53,834 nucleotides of DNA from Actinoplanes cyaneus. GTDB lineage: Bacteria > Actinomycetota > Actinomycetes > Mycobacteriales > Micromonosporaceae. Shown here one piece after another: positions 24,559 to 33,048 of this stretch. Numbering within the stretch: the first letter of the stretch is position 1; the number at the start of each line of letters is the position of its first letter. The translations under genes were made by a program, and so were the position numbers. The stretch covers positions 1 through 53,834 of the forward strand of contig NZ_BOMH01000080.1 of the NCBI RefSeq assembly GCF_016862095.1, given 5' to 3'. The notes beneath the pieces were generated by a model. It was not told where the DNA came from and did no database searches. It saw only the letters and a list, made by a program, of their open reading frames with translations.

Positions 24559-25491
24559 CTATCCTCGTTCTGCCTTGGCGGCGATGACCTCACGAGCGAG
24601 CTGACGGTAGTTGCGGGCGCCCGAGGACGCCGGATCCAGCGTAGTGATCGGAGCGCCGGCCACGGTCGACTCCGGGAACTTCACCGTCTTCGTGATCACC
24701 GTCTGGTACACCTTGTCGCCGAACGCCTCCACGACGCGCTGCAGCACCTGGCGGCAGTGCGTGGTGCGGGAGTCGTACATGGTGGCGAGGATGCCCTCGA
24801 GCTCGAGGTCGAAGTTGAGCCGCTCGCGCACCTTGTCGATGGTGTCGAGGAGCAGGGCCACACCGCGCAGCGAGAAGAACTCGCACTCCAGCGGGATGAG
24901 CACGCCGTGCGCGATGGTCAGCGCGTTGATCGCCAGCAGGCCCAGCGAGGGCTGGCAGTCGATCAGGATGAAGTCGTATTCCTTGCGGACCGAGCGCAGC
25001 GCCCGGGCCAGCGCCATCTCCCGCGCGACCTCGTTGACCAGCTGGATCTCGGCGGCGGAGAGGTCGATGTTGGCCGGCAGCAAGTGCAGCCCTGCCACAT
25101 TGGTCTTGATGATGACGTCCTCGGTGGCGACGTCGTCCTGCATGAGCAGGTTGTAGATGCTCAGGTCGAGGTTGTGCGGGTTGACCCCGAGGCCGACCGA
25201 ACAGGCGCCCTGCGGGTCGAAGTCGACGAGCAGAACCTTCCGACCGTATTCCGCGAGCGCGGCGCCCAGGTTGATGGTGGTGGTCGTCTTGCCGACGCCA
25301 CCCTTCTGGTTCGCCAGAGCGATGATCCGCGCCGGGCCGTGCCGATCGGTCGGCATGGGCTCGGGGATCGGACGGCGCATCGTGTACGCCGTGGGGTCGG
25401 CGGGACCGAGGTCAGCGCCCAGATCCAGGGAATTCTGCTGATCGCGGAGCGCTGTGGTCCAGGCTTCCGCACGGTCGCCGTTCCCTGCCAT
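24559..25491 (-). CDS. parA: ParA/Soj-family ATPase
   Basis: This 310-residue P-loop ATPase has the deviant Walker A motif KGGVGKTTTTINLG (about residue 62), VLLVDFDPQGACSVGLG (Walker A'), and FILIDCQPSLGLLAINAL (Walker B). It is the second-type ParA found beside scpAB in actinobacteria (M. tuberculosis Rv1708 position) rather than the oriC-linked parA-parB pair; no parB is nearby. The ATG at 25491 is chosen because GGGAGGGG lies 9 nt upstream; an ATG at 25497 is also possible. Likely role: positioning of chromosome or condensin-related cargo. Confidence 0.9.
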   Translation of the reverse strand: MAGNGDRAEAWTTALRDQQNSLDLGADLGPADPTAYTMRRPIPEPMPTDRHGPARIIALANQKGGVGKTTTTINLGAALAEYGRKVLLVDFDPQGACSVGLGVNPHNLDLSIYNLLMQDDVATEDVIIKTNVAGLHLLPANIDLSAAEIQLVNEVAREMALARALRSVRKEYDFILIDCQPSLGLLAINALTIAHGVLIPLECEFFSLRGVALLLDTIDKVRERLNFDLELEGILATMYDSRTTHCRQVLQRVVEAFGDKVYQTVITKTVKFPESTVAGAPITTLDPASSGARNYRQLAREVIAAKAERG

Positions 25492-25591
25492 CGCCATCGC
25501 CCCCTCCCGACTCGAAGCCCGACTGTACGCCACACGTGCCGTCCCTCCGGGGTCAGCCGTTCGGCGTGTCGCACCTATGGATGCGTAGCTT

Positions 25592-26506
25592 CTAACGAGC
25601 GCGCGGATGAGAAGTCGCGTAGACCTCCCGCAGGCGCTCGACGGTCACCAGCGTATACACCTGTGTCGTGGTGACCGAGGCGTGTCCCAGCAGTTCCTGC
25701 ACGACCCGCACGTCGGCGCCGCCGTCGAGCAGATGCGTGGCGTAGGAGTGACGCAGCGTGTGTGGACTGACCGCGTACGGACCGTCCACCGGGAGACCCG
25801 CCGCGATCGCGCAGCGGTGCAGGACGGTCCAGGCGCTCTGCCGGGAGAGCCGGCCGCCACGGGCGTTGAGGAAGATCGCCGGGGTGCCGCGCCCGTTCTC
25901 GGAGAGTGACGGTCGCGCCCGTACCAGATAGGCCTGCAGCGCGGCTTTGGCGTAACCGCCGACCGGGACGAGCCGGGTGCGCCCGCCCTTGCCGCGCAGC
26001 ACCGCCCCGCTGTCCTCACCGAGGTCCAGGTCGTCGATGTCGGCGCCGACCGCCTCGGAGATCCGCGCCCCGGTGCCGTAGAGGAACTCCAGCAGCGCCC
26101 GGTCGCGCAGGCCCAGCGGCGAGTCCGTGGCCGGCGTCGCGAGCAGCCGCTCGACCTGACTCACGTCGAGGGCCTTGGGCAGCCGCTTCGGCGGGGCCGG
26201 CGGGTGCACGTCGGCGGAGACGTCGTGCGCGACCAGGCGCTCGCGGACGGCGAACCGGTGCAGGCCGCGCACCGCGCTGATCGCGCGCGCCGCGGACGAG
26301 GAGGCCAGACCGCTCTCGCGCAACGCGGCCAGGTGCCGGGTGACGTCGGCCGGGCGCACGTCGGCGAGCTCGGTGATCCCCGCCGCGGCGAGCTGCCCGG
26401 CGTAGCGGTCGAGATCACGCCGGTACGACGCGAGCGTGTTGCGGGACAGGCCACGCTCCACGCCGAGATGGTCGAGGTAAGCCGTTATCGCCCGATCGAG
26501 TGTCAG
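25592..26506 (-). CDS. xerD: Tyrosine recombinase XerD
   Basis: This 304-residue site-specific recombinase acts with XerC to resolve chromosome dimers at dif. The N-terminal SAM-like core-binding domain (AITAYLDHLGVERGLSRNTL) is followed by a catalytic domain with Arg in GTGARISE, HTLRHSYATHLL, LLGHASVTTTQVYT and the Tyr nucleophile in the last. There is no ATG/GTG/TTG that keeps the conserved N terminus: the frame begins at a CTG (26506) that overlaps the ald stop as CTGA, with a perfect GGAGGT 6 nt upstream. The GTG inside LGVERG would remove the first helix. Confidence 0.93.
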   Translation of the reverse strand: MTLDRAITAYLDHLGVERGLSRNTLASYRRDLDRYAGQLAAAGITELADVRPADVTRHLAALRESGLASSSAARAISAVRGLHRFAVRERLVAHDVSADVHPPAPPKRLPKALDVSQVERLLATPATDSPLGLRDRALLEFLYGTGARISEAVGADIDDLDLGEDSGAVLRGKGGRTRLVPVGGYAKAALQAYLVRARPSLSENGRGTPAIFLNARGGRLSRQSAWTVLHRCAIAAGLPVDGPYAVSPHTLRHSYATHLLDGGADVRVVQELLGHASVTTTQVYTLVTVERLREVYATSHPRAR

Positions 26507-27618
26507 CTGAGCACCTCCGTCAGCGGGGTCACCGGCATGCCGTGCGCCTCGGCCACCGGCCCGTAGACCACGTGCCCGGCGTGCGTGTTCAGGCCCGCGG
26601 CCAGCGCCGGGTCGTTGCGCAGCGCGGCACGCCAGCCCCGGTTGGCCAGTTCCAGAGCGTACGGGAGAGTCACGTTGGTGAGCGCGTAGGTACTGGTGTG
26701 CGGCACGGCGCCGGGCATGTTCGCGACGCAGTAGAACATCGAGCCGTGCACCCGGTAGGTCGGGTCGTCGTGCGTGGTCGGCCGGGACGCCTCGAAGCAG
26801 CCGCCCTGGTCGATCGAGATGTCGACGAGCACGCTGCCCGGCTTCATCCGCTCGACGAGGTCGTTGGAGATCAGGGTCGGCGCTTTCGCACCCGGCACCA
26901 GCACCGCTCCGACGACCAGGTCCGCGTCGAGCACGGCCTTCTCGATCTCGTACGCGTTGGAGGCGATCGTCTGCAGGTGGCCGCGGTAGTCGGCGTCGGC
27001 GGCACGCAGCCGGGCGATGTTGCGGTCGAGCAGTTTCACCTCGCCCTGCATGCCGAGCGCGATCGCGGCCGCGTTCATCCCGGAGACGCCGGCCCCGATG
27101 ACGACGACCTTCGCCGCGTAGACGCCGGGGACGCCGCCCATCAGCACCCCGCGCCCGCCGCCCTGGCGCATCAGGTGGTACGCCCCGACCTGCGGCGCGA
27201 GGCGTCCGGCCACCTCGGACATCGGGGCGAGCAGCGGCAGCGAGCGGTCCGGCAGCTCGACCGTCTCGTAGGCGATCCCGGTGACCCGCTTGTCGATCAG
27301 CGCGTCGGTGCACTCCTTGGAGGCGGCCAGGTGCAGGTAGGTGAAGAGCACCTGGCCCTCGCGCATCCGGTGGTACTCGCTGGCGACCGGCTCCTTGACC
27401 TTGAGGATCAGCTCGGCCTCGGCCCAGACCGCGTCGGCGTCCGGCAGGATCGTCGCGCCGGCGTCGCGGAAGTCCGTGTCGGTGATCGACGAGCCCATGC
27501 CGGCGGCGCTCTGCACGAACACCTGGTGCCCGGCGCGGGCGAACTCGAAGACCCCGGCCGGGGTGATCGCCACCCGGAACTCGTTGTTCTTGACCTCGCT
27601 GGGTACCCCGACCTGCAC
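26503..27618 (-). CDS. ald: Alanine dehydrogenase
   Basis: This 371-residue NAD-dependent enzyme interconverts L-alanine and pyruvate plus ammonia. It shows the family N terminus VGVPSEVKNNEFRVAITPAG, MSEVAGRLAPQVGAYHL, and the Rossmann motif VVVIGAGVSGMNAAAIALGM. The length matches the family. The GTG at 27618 has GGGAG upstream. The stop overlaps the CTG start of xerD by 4 bp, so xerD is likely translated from the ald message. Confidence 0.95.
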   Translation of the reverse strand: MQVGVPSEVKNNEFRVAITPAGVFEFARAGHQVFVQSAAGMGSSITDTDFRDAGATILPDADAVWAEAELILKVKEPVASEYHRMREGQVLFTYLHLAASKECTDALIDKRVTGIAYETVELPDRSLPLLAPMSEVAGRLAPQVGAYHLMRQGGGRGVLMGGVPGVYAAKVVVIGAGVSGMNAAAIALGMQGEVKLLDRNIARLRAADADYRGHLQTIASNAYEIEKAVLDADLVVGAVLVPGAKAPTLISNDLVERMKPGSVLVDISIDQGGCFEASRPTTHDDPTYRVHGSMFYCVANMPGAVPHTSTYALTNVTLPYALELANRGWRAALRNDPALAAGLNTHAGHVVYGPVAEAHGMPVTPLTEVLS

Positions 27619-27744
27619 AGCACTCTCCCTGCGTCACCGCGACGTTGCGTTGCGCGATATGTCCTTATCCGCCGCAGACTACCCCGGTTCATACGCACTG
27701 ATCCCCATGTCCGTCGTACGGCAGGGAACCGGTACGGTCGCCCG

Positions 27745-28950
27745 GTGACCGGCTTTCCCTGGCTTCTCGTCGACCAGAACATCGACGACGGCGACGCGGT
27801 GGTGGCGGCGTGCGCCGACATCGACGGCCTCTTCGCCGACCCGGGTGAGCTGCCGGTCGAGCGGTACACGCTGCTGGGCTGCGCCCCGGCCGGTGCACTA
27901 CGCGCGGCCTGCGACGGCTTCGGCGCCACCTGGGTGGGCAATATCGGTCTGGAGACGATCCACCGGCCCGACTCCAAGCACCCCCGCGAGTGCTGGGAGT
28001 GCACCGAGGAACTCCTCGACCTGAGCGTGGTCGACGTGCGCCCGACCGGCTTCGGCGTCTTCGACGTCACCCTGGAGGGCCGGCTCCGGATCGACCCCGA
28101 GCACCGCAAACGCCGGCGCGGGCCGGACCGTGCGCCCGAGGCCGACGGGTACGTGCTGACCGGGATCACCGGCGAGGGCGAGGAGACGTTCGGCACCTGC
28201 CAGGACGTGACCGGGGTGTTCCGCCCCAGGCCGGAACGGCTGCCACGGCCCGCCACCCTGATCGGCTGCCGGCCCGAGCCGCGGCTGTCGCGGGCGATCG
28301 ACGCGCTGCAGCGGGGCTCGGCACGGCACCGGCGGATGATCATCGCGTCGATCTACAGCGTGGCCGACGACGGGACCGCGACCCACATGCTGGACAGTGG
28401 ACTGGGCGCCGAGGTGTCCGCGGTGCGGCCGTCGGTGCTCGGGGACGGCCTGCTCGACGTGACGTTCGAAAGCGCGTACGGGGATGCGATCAAAGGCGGA
28501 CGTCCGAGCGGCGCCCGGGAGATCTGGGAACACTGGCGGGCGGGGCGGCCGACCGCGACGGGACTGTGGGCGGCGTACCCGGCGGCGCTGCGGCACGAGT
28601 GGGCCGGCGCGGCGCTCGCGCACCACCGGCCGGGGCCGGACCGGCCCTCCGGGCGGACATATCACCTGGACGGGCGACATGTCACCGACGAGGACGGGTT
28701 CTACTGCGCGATCGGCGAGGCGATCAACGGCCCGGGCGGCTACTTCGGCTGGAACGCCGGCGCGCTGCACGACTGCCTGCTCGGCGACTGGGGCGCGGCG
28801 CCCGGCTTCCGGCTGGTCTGGCACGACTCGGCGGTGGCCCGCAAGCATCTGGTGCCCGGTTACGACCGGCGCGACTTCTGCCCGGCCGTGACGATGGACC
28901 ACCTGCTCGCCTGGCTCGCCGAGGACGGGGTCGACGTCGAGCTCCGCTGA
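27745..28950 (+). CDS. Barstar-domain protein with an uncharacterised N-terminal region
   Basis: This 401-residue cytosolic protein ends in a barstar-like domain: YHLDGRHVTDEDGFYCAIGE, then GGYFGWNAGALHDCLLGDWG, the region that in barstar holds the barnase-binding helix and loop. The N-terminal ~300 residues contain two related segments (TLLGCAPAGALRAAC near residue 44 and TLIGCRPEPRLSRAI near 172) and a cysteine-containing stretch (RECWECTEELLDL); I do not recognise this part. No ribonuclease toxin of the barnase type is adjacent. It could be a free-standing immunity or RNase-inhibitor protein. The GTG at 27745 gives the start; no clear ribosome-binding site is present. Confidence 0.75.
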   Translation: MTGFPWLLVDQNIDDGDAVVAACADIDGLFADPGELPVERYTLLGCAPAGALRAACDGFGATWVGNIGLETIHRPDSKHPRECWECTEELLDLSVVDVRPTGFGVFDVTLEGRLRIDPEHRKRRRGPDRAPEADGYVLTGITGEGEETFGTCQDVTGVFRPRPERLPRPATLIGCRPEPRLSRAIDALQRGSARHRRMIIASIYSVADDGTATHMLDSGLGAEVSAVRPSVLGDGLLDVTFESAYGDAIKGGRPSGAREIWEHWRAGRPTATGLWAAYPAALRHEWAGAALAHHRPGPDRPSGRTYHLDGRHVTDEDGFYCAIGEAINGPGGYFGWNAGALHDCLLGDWGAAPGFRLVWHDSAVARKHLVPGYDRRDFCPAVTMDHLLAWLAEDGVDVELR

Positions 28951-28964
28951 TCGGCGGGTGCCGT

Positions 28965-29678
28965 TCAAGTGATCCGGGCGCGCAGCGCGGCGACCCCGCT
29001 GCCGGTCAGCTCGTCCAGCACGACGGGCCGGCCGGTCAGCGCCAGCAGTAGCGCCTCCCCGCGGCCCCGGACGGTGAGCAACCCCTGGCCGCCCACCCAG
29101 TCCAGGTCCTCGGCGATGAATCGCAACCCGTCGAGCCGGCCACGCGGCACGAACGAGCCACGGGCCTTCGGGCTGAGCAGGAACTCCAGCGACGGCAGCA
29201 TCCGTTCCGGGACCAGATCGCGGGTCAGCCCCAGCGGGCGGCAGATGTCCTGCCCGTGCACCTGCAGATCGGTGAGCTGCCCGAGCGGCACGACGATGCG
29301 CGGAGGGAAGATGAAGTCCGCGTTCAGCCGCAACTGCTGGGCGATCTCCTCCGCCGACAGGTCCACGGCCAGGTCACGGACCAGCTCGGCATTCGCGCGG
29401 TGCACCCGGAAGCCGTGCCGGACGATCGCCGGAACGATCCGGCGCGCCCCGAAGATCCACGGCGCGCACAGGTGCGCGGCGACCTCGTGCACCGTCCAGC
29501 CCTCGCACAGGCTCATCGTGTAGAGCTGGCTCGGCTTCAACGTCTCGATCAGCTCCGCCATACGGATTCGCTCATCGGCGATCATCGACACAAGGTCCAC
29601 GATGGACAAGTTACCGTGTGGAACCGTCCCGCTACGCAAATGATCTCTCACAATCGAGCTGCGCCCATCGATCGACAC
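28965..29678 (-). CDS. Mycothiol-dependent maleylpyruvate isomerase family protein (DinB-like fold)
   Basis: This 237-residue protein has the DinB/MDMPI four-helix signature: SLCEGWTVHEVAAHL (about residue 56) and the metal-ligand motif DLQVHGQDICRPLG (about residue 136). Relatives use mycothiol, the main actinobacterial thiol, in transfer or isomerisation reactions. The GTG at 29678 directly follows the stop of the VOC gene; the spacing from GGGGAG is short, so a start 50-80 bp downstream (GTG near VDLVSMIADER) is possible. It is co-transcribed with the VOC gene. Confidence 0.8.
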   Translation of the reverse strand: MSIDGRSSIVRDHLRSGTVPHGNLSIVDLVSMIADERIRMAELIETLKPSQLYTMSLCEGWTVHEVAAHLCAPWIFGARRIVPAIVRHGFRVHRANAELVRDLAVDLSAEEIAQQLRLNADFIFPPRIVVPLGQLTDLQVHGQDICRPLGLTRDLVPERMLPSLEFLLSPKARGSFVPRGRLDGLRFIAEDLDWVGGQGLLTVRGRGEALLLALTGRPVVLDELTGSGVAALRARIT

Positions 29679-30095
29679 CTACTCCCCGACGAAGATGCAC
29701 AGCGTGTGGCCGGCCGGGTCGGCGTAGACGCGCAGCGGCTCCTCCGGGTCGTCGCTGCGGTCGAAGCGCAGCGTCGCGCCGAGGCTCAGCGCCCGCTCGT
29801 GCTGCCGGTTCAGCTCCTCGATCGAGCCGACGACGGTGTCCAGGTGCAACTGCTGCGGGACCGTCCCGTCCGGCCAGGTGGTCGGCTTCAGCCCCGGCTC
29901 CTGCTGGAACGCCAGCCGCACGCCACCGGCCCCGACGAGCACCAGCCAGTCCCGCCCCTTCACGTCGTCCTCCCCCGGCGCCGGGGGCTCGTCGCCGGGC
30001 CGGTATTCCAGCCCGAGCAGGTGACGGTAGAACTCGGCCAGCCGGCGTGCGTCCGGCGTGTCCAGCACGATCGACTGCAGTCTCGGAAAGCTCAT
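29679..30095 (-). CDS. VOC (glyoxalase/bleomycin-resistance) superfamily protein
   Basis: This 138-residue protein is one two-module VOC domain: it starts FPRLQSIVLDTPDARRLAEF YRHLLGLEY and ends DPAGHTLCIFVGE, with HLDTVVGS in between supplying a probable metal-ligand His. The substrate is unknown. The ATG at 30095 has GGAGGAGAC directly before it, a strong ribosome-binding site. The next gene begins on the base after its stop, suggesting a coupled pair with the mycothiol-type isomerase; a thiol-adduct or detoxification role would fit both. Confidence 0.85.
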   Translation of the reverse strand: MSFPRLQSIVLDTPDARRLAEFYRHLLGLEYRPGDEPPAPGEDDVKGRDWLVLVGAGGVRLAFQQEPGLKPTTWPDGTVPQQLHLDTVVGSIEELNRQHERALSLGATLRFDRSDDPEEPLRVYADPAGHTLCIFVGE

Positions 30096-30166
30096 GTCTC
30101 CTCCTGTCGTCAGGCGCGCCGAACCTACTACCCCGGTCCGGCGGAAACAGACGACCGGCCGGAGGA

Positions 30167-31426
30167 TCAAACACCGCCCAGGCGGCCGGCGAGACGGTCG
30201 GCGGTGCGCGGGGTGCGCTCGATCCAGGCCATCACCGGGCGTACGGCCAGCGCGCACACCACGAACGCGGCGCCGATCACCCACCAGCCCCATCCGCCGC
30301 TGCCGATGACCAGCAGGGTGAGCCCGGCCGGCCCGGCCATCCGGGTCACCCCCTGCATCGAGCGGTCCAGCCCGGTGTAGACCCCGCGCTGCGCGGCCGG
30401 CGGAATCTCCACCTGGATGTGCCACTGCCCGGCGGAGATCCCCAGCTCGGTGGCGGTGAACAGCAGCACGGCGAGAAACAGCAGCGCCGCGGTCGGCCAG
30501 CCGTGGGTCGTCCCGGTGGCCGCCGCGATCGGGCAGGCGACGGCCGCGCACAGCGCCGCCACCCGGGTCAGCCGGATGACGCCCGGCATGGTGCCGGCAC
30601 CCCGGGTGGCCCGGACCTGGAAGGCCACGGCCAGCACGGTGTTCAGCGCGACCAGCCCGCCGAGCACCGGTTTCGGCACGTCCGTACGGGTGATCACCCA
30701 GAGCGGGAGCACATCGTTCCAGAGGATGGTGTGCAGCCAGAGGAAGCCGTAGACGGCCGAACCCGCGGCGTACGGCACGTCCCGCAGCACCGTCCACGGG
30801 CTGGGCCGCGGATCGTCGGGCGCGAGGGCCGGCGCGACGGCCGGCATCCGGGTCACGCAGATCGCGTTGACCGCCGACACCCCGCTTGCGGTGAAGACCA
30901 GGAGCAGCAGCCCGAGCCGGGAGTCGAGGGCCAGCGCGCCGGCGCCGAGCCCGGCCCCGACCGTCCAGCCCACGTTGAGGTAGGCCCGGCTGAACGCCAT
31001 CACCCGGACCCGGTTCTCCGGCGTGATCGCGGCCGCGGTGTAGACCACCCGGCCGCTGCTGGAGAGCGTGTCCGTCGCGGTCTGGATCACCATCAGCAGC
31101 AGGAACGGCCAGAAGCTGTGCGCCAGCGGGTAGGCCGCGAACGCCGCGGCCCGCGCCGCCGACCCGAGCGCCCAGGCCCGCCGGCCGCCCAGCACGTCGG
31201 CCAGGTGGCCGAGCGGCATCGAGCCGACCACCGCCACGGCACCGGCCACTGACAGGCCGATGCCGATCCGGACCGGGCTCAGGCCGACGTACACGCTGTA
31301 GAACACGACGCTGCCGGCCAGGAAGGTGCCGACGCCGACACCCCACAGGGCGTTCTGCACCGCGAGCATGCGGGGCAGTCCGGCCGGTGGGAGGACTTTT
31401 CCGATGGCTCCCCGCAAACCGATCAT
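30167..31426 (-). CDS. Major facilitator superfamily transporter
   Basis: This 419-residue protein has about 12 membrane helices. The MFS loop motif after the second helix is GHLADVLGGRRAWALGS (variant of GxLaDrxGrkr), and a second one occurs mid-protein. The ATG at 31426 lies just after a duplicated ATCGGAC element and shows no ribosome-binding site, so the mRNA may be leaderless. It is upstream of the VOC gene (71-bp gap) and may share its transcript. The exported compound cannot be predicted. Confidence 0.88.
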   Translation of the reverse strand: MIGLRGAIGKVLPPAGLPRMLAVQNALWGVGVGTFLAGSVVFYSVYVGLSPVRIGIGLSVAGAVAVVGSMPLGHLADVLGGRRAWALGSAARAAAFAAYPLAHSFWPFLLLMVIQTATDTLSSSGRVVYTAAAITPENRVRVMAFSRAYLNVGWTVGAGLGAGALALDSRLGLLLLVFTASGVSAVNAICVTRMPAVAPALAPDDPRPSPWTVLRDVPYAAGSAVYGFLWLHTILWNDVLPLWVITRTDVPKPVLGGLVALNTVLAVAFQVRATRGAGTMPGVIRLTRVAALCAAVACPIAAATGTTHGWPTAALLFLAVLLFTATELGISAGQWHIQVEIPPAAQRGVYTGLDRSMQGVTRMAGPAGLTLLVIGSGGWGWWVIGAAFVVCALAVRPVMAWIERTPRTADRLAGRLGGV

Positions 31427-31434
31427 CGTGGACT

Positions 31435-31458
31435 ATCGGACCATCAATCGGACGATCG
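31435..31458. promoter_or_regulatory. Tandem 12-bp direct repeat at the MFS start
   Basis: ATCGGACCATCA (31435-31446) is followed directly by ATCGGACGATCG (31447-31458), 9 bp upstream of the MFS start codon in the divergent region with the secreted peptidase. Adjacent direct repeats at about one helical turn suggest a repressor or activator site. Confidence 0.35.
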
Positions 31459-31653
31459 ATCAATGACTATGCCGCAGCGGCGAGGATCACGAGCAGCGGG
31501 ACCACCCGCTCGCCGGGAATGGTGTATTGCCGGTCGGTGCCACGGGCGCGGCTGGCGATCTCCGGGGGGACATTAGGGGACGATCCCGATTGGCCGGTGG
31601 ACGTCCCGGGCGAACGATGAATCGGTCCGCGTCACTGGATCCGAGGAGTCGCC

Positions 31654-33042
31654 GTGCAGCTGGCCGCCCTGATCACCGCGCTTGCCCTGACCGTCACCCC
31701 GGCGGGGCTCGCCCACCGGCCGCCGGGCCTGGACTGGGGTGACTGCGCCGACGACGTCCCGCGCTATCCACCGGACCGGCGGGTGGTGGTCTGCGCGACC
31801 CTGACACTGCCCGTGGACTGGGCGGACCCGCACGGGCCGACGTTCGGGATGGCGGTCGCGAAACGGTTCGCCACGGATCAGGACCACAAGGTGGGCGCGC
31901 TCGTCTTCGGGCCGGGCGGGCCGAGCGACTCGGGAGTGGAACGGGTCCGCAAGGGCGACCGGTTCAGCGACGAGCAAATGGCGCGGTTCGACATCGTGAG
32001 CTTCGATCCCCGTACCGTCCGCCGGACGGCCGCACCCACGTGCGCGCCGCGGCCGGATGCCCCGTCCTTCGTCCTGCGCGACCAGGCCGACTTCGACGAC
32101 GCCGTGGCCACGAATCGCGCCTACTGGGCGCAGTGCGCCGCGACCAGCAAGGTCTTCGGGAACGCCGACTCGGTGACGCTCGCGAAGGATCTGGACGCGC
32201 TGCGGCAGGCGCTCGGCGAGCGGCGGCTGACGTTCCACGGCAGCTCCTACGGGACGCTGCTGGGTCAGATGTACGCGGAGCAGTTCCCCGGCCGGGTGCG
32301 CGCGATCGTGCTGGAGAGCGTCTTCGACCACGACCTGCCGCTGACCGCTTTCGTTCGCTCGGAGGCGGCCGGCGCGCAGGACGCGTTCGACGAGTTCGTG
32401 GCCTGGTGCGACCGGGTCACCACGGCCGAGTGCGTGCTGCACGGCACCGACGTCCGGGCCACCTGGCGCTCCATCCTGGAAAACGCGGACCAGGGCGGAT
32501 ACGCACCGTTGACCTCTTTCGAGGTCGCCGCGCTGCCGATGGCGCTGACTCCCCGGTGGCCCGCGCTGGCCGGGACGATCAAGGATCTGGCCGACGGGAT
32601 CCCGCCGAAGGTTCCGCCGCTGGACGTGGCTGCCGGGGTGTTCTGCGCGGACTTCCCGGCGGACGTGCGCGACTTCCGGTCGTACCGGCAGCTGGTGGAC
32701 ATCGCCGGGAAGGCGGCGCCGGATGTCCGCTACGGAGCGGGGCTGCTCGCGGTCCGGACCTGTCTGGGCTGGTCACAGCCGGTCGCGAACCCTCCGCACC
32801 GCCTCCGGGTGCACACCTCGACGCCGCTGCTGGTGTTCAACGCGGTGCACGACCCGCGGACGCCCTACGCCTGGGCCCGGCACGTGGCGGCCGAGCTGGG
32901 GAGCAGCGGACGGCTGGTCACCTACCTGGGCTCGGGCCACGGGAAGTATCAGGCGAGCGACTGCACGGAGGCCGTGATCGACCGCTATCTGATCGATCTG
33001 ACGGTGCCGCCGCCGGGCGCGTCCTGCCCGGCGGCGGACTGA
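31654..33042 (+). CDS. Secreted alpha/beta hydrolase, tripeptidyl-aminopeptidase (TAP) type
   Basis: This 462-residue protein has a Sec signal peptide (MQLAALITALALTVTPAGLA) and the SlpD/TAP-family layout: LDWGDCADD near the N terminus, VFGPGGPSDSG oxyanion motif, nucleophile elbow HGSSYGTLLGQMYA, Asp in FNAVHDPRTPYAWA and His in LGSGHGKYQASDC within the TAP-like C-terminal domain. Such enzymes release tripeptides from the N termini of extracellular proteins or act as general secreted peptidases. The GTG at 31654 is the start. The 3' end contains an 11-bp stem that may stop transcription. Confidence 0.88.
   Translation: MQLAALITALALTVTPAGLAHRPPGLDWGDCADDVPRYPPDRRVVVCATLTLPVDWADPHGPTFGMAVAKRFATDQDHKVGALVFGPGGPSDSGVERVRKGDRFSDEQMARFDIVSFDPRTVRRTAAPTCAPRPDAPSFVLRDQADFDDAVATNRAYWAQCAATSKVFGNADSVTLAKDLDALRQALGERRLTFHGSSYGTLLGQMYAEQFPGRVRAIVLESVFDHDLPLTAFVRSEAAGAQDAFDEFVAWCDRVTTAECVLHGTDVRATWRSILENADQGGYAPLTSFEVAALPMALTPRWPALAGTIKDLADGIPPKVPPLDVAAGVFCADFPADVRDFRSYRQLVDIAGKAAPDVRYGAGLLAVRTCLGWSQPVANPPHRLRVHTSTPLLVFNAVHDPRTPYAWARHVAAELGSSGRLVTYLGSGHGKYQASDCTEAVIDRYLIDLTVPPPGASCPAAD
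33007..33037. terminator. Terminator-like hairpin at the 3' end of the secreted peptidase gene
   Basis: An 11-bp perfect stem (CCGCCGCCGGG, 33007-33017, with 33027-33037) and a 9-nt loop overlap the last codons, followed by an A-rich tetranucleotide. The convergent NUDIX gene ends 6 bp beyond the peptidase stop, so the hairpin may serve both strands. Confidence 0.5.
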
Positions 33043-33048
33043 AAACGA

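Noticed and set aside
25592..27637. Reading of xerD extended upstream to 27637
   Set aside because: The upstream part runs in another frame through ald, which has a complete enzyme sequence; the XerD-like protein begins only at about 26506.
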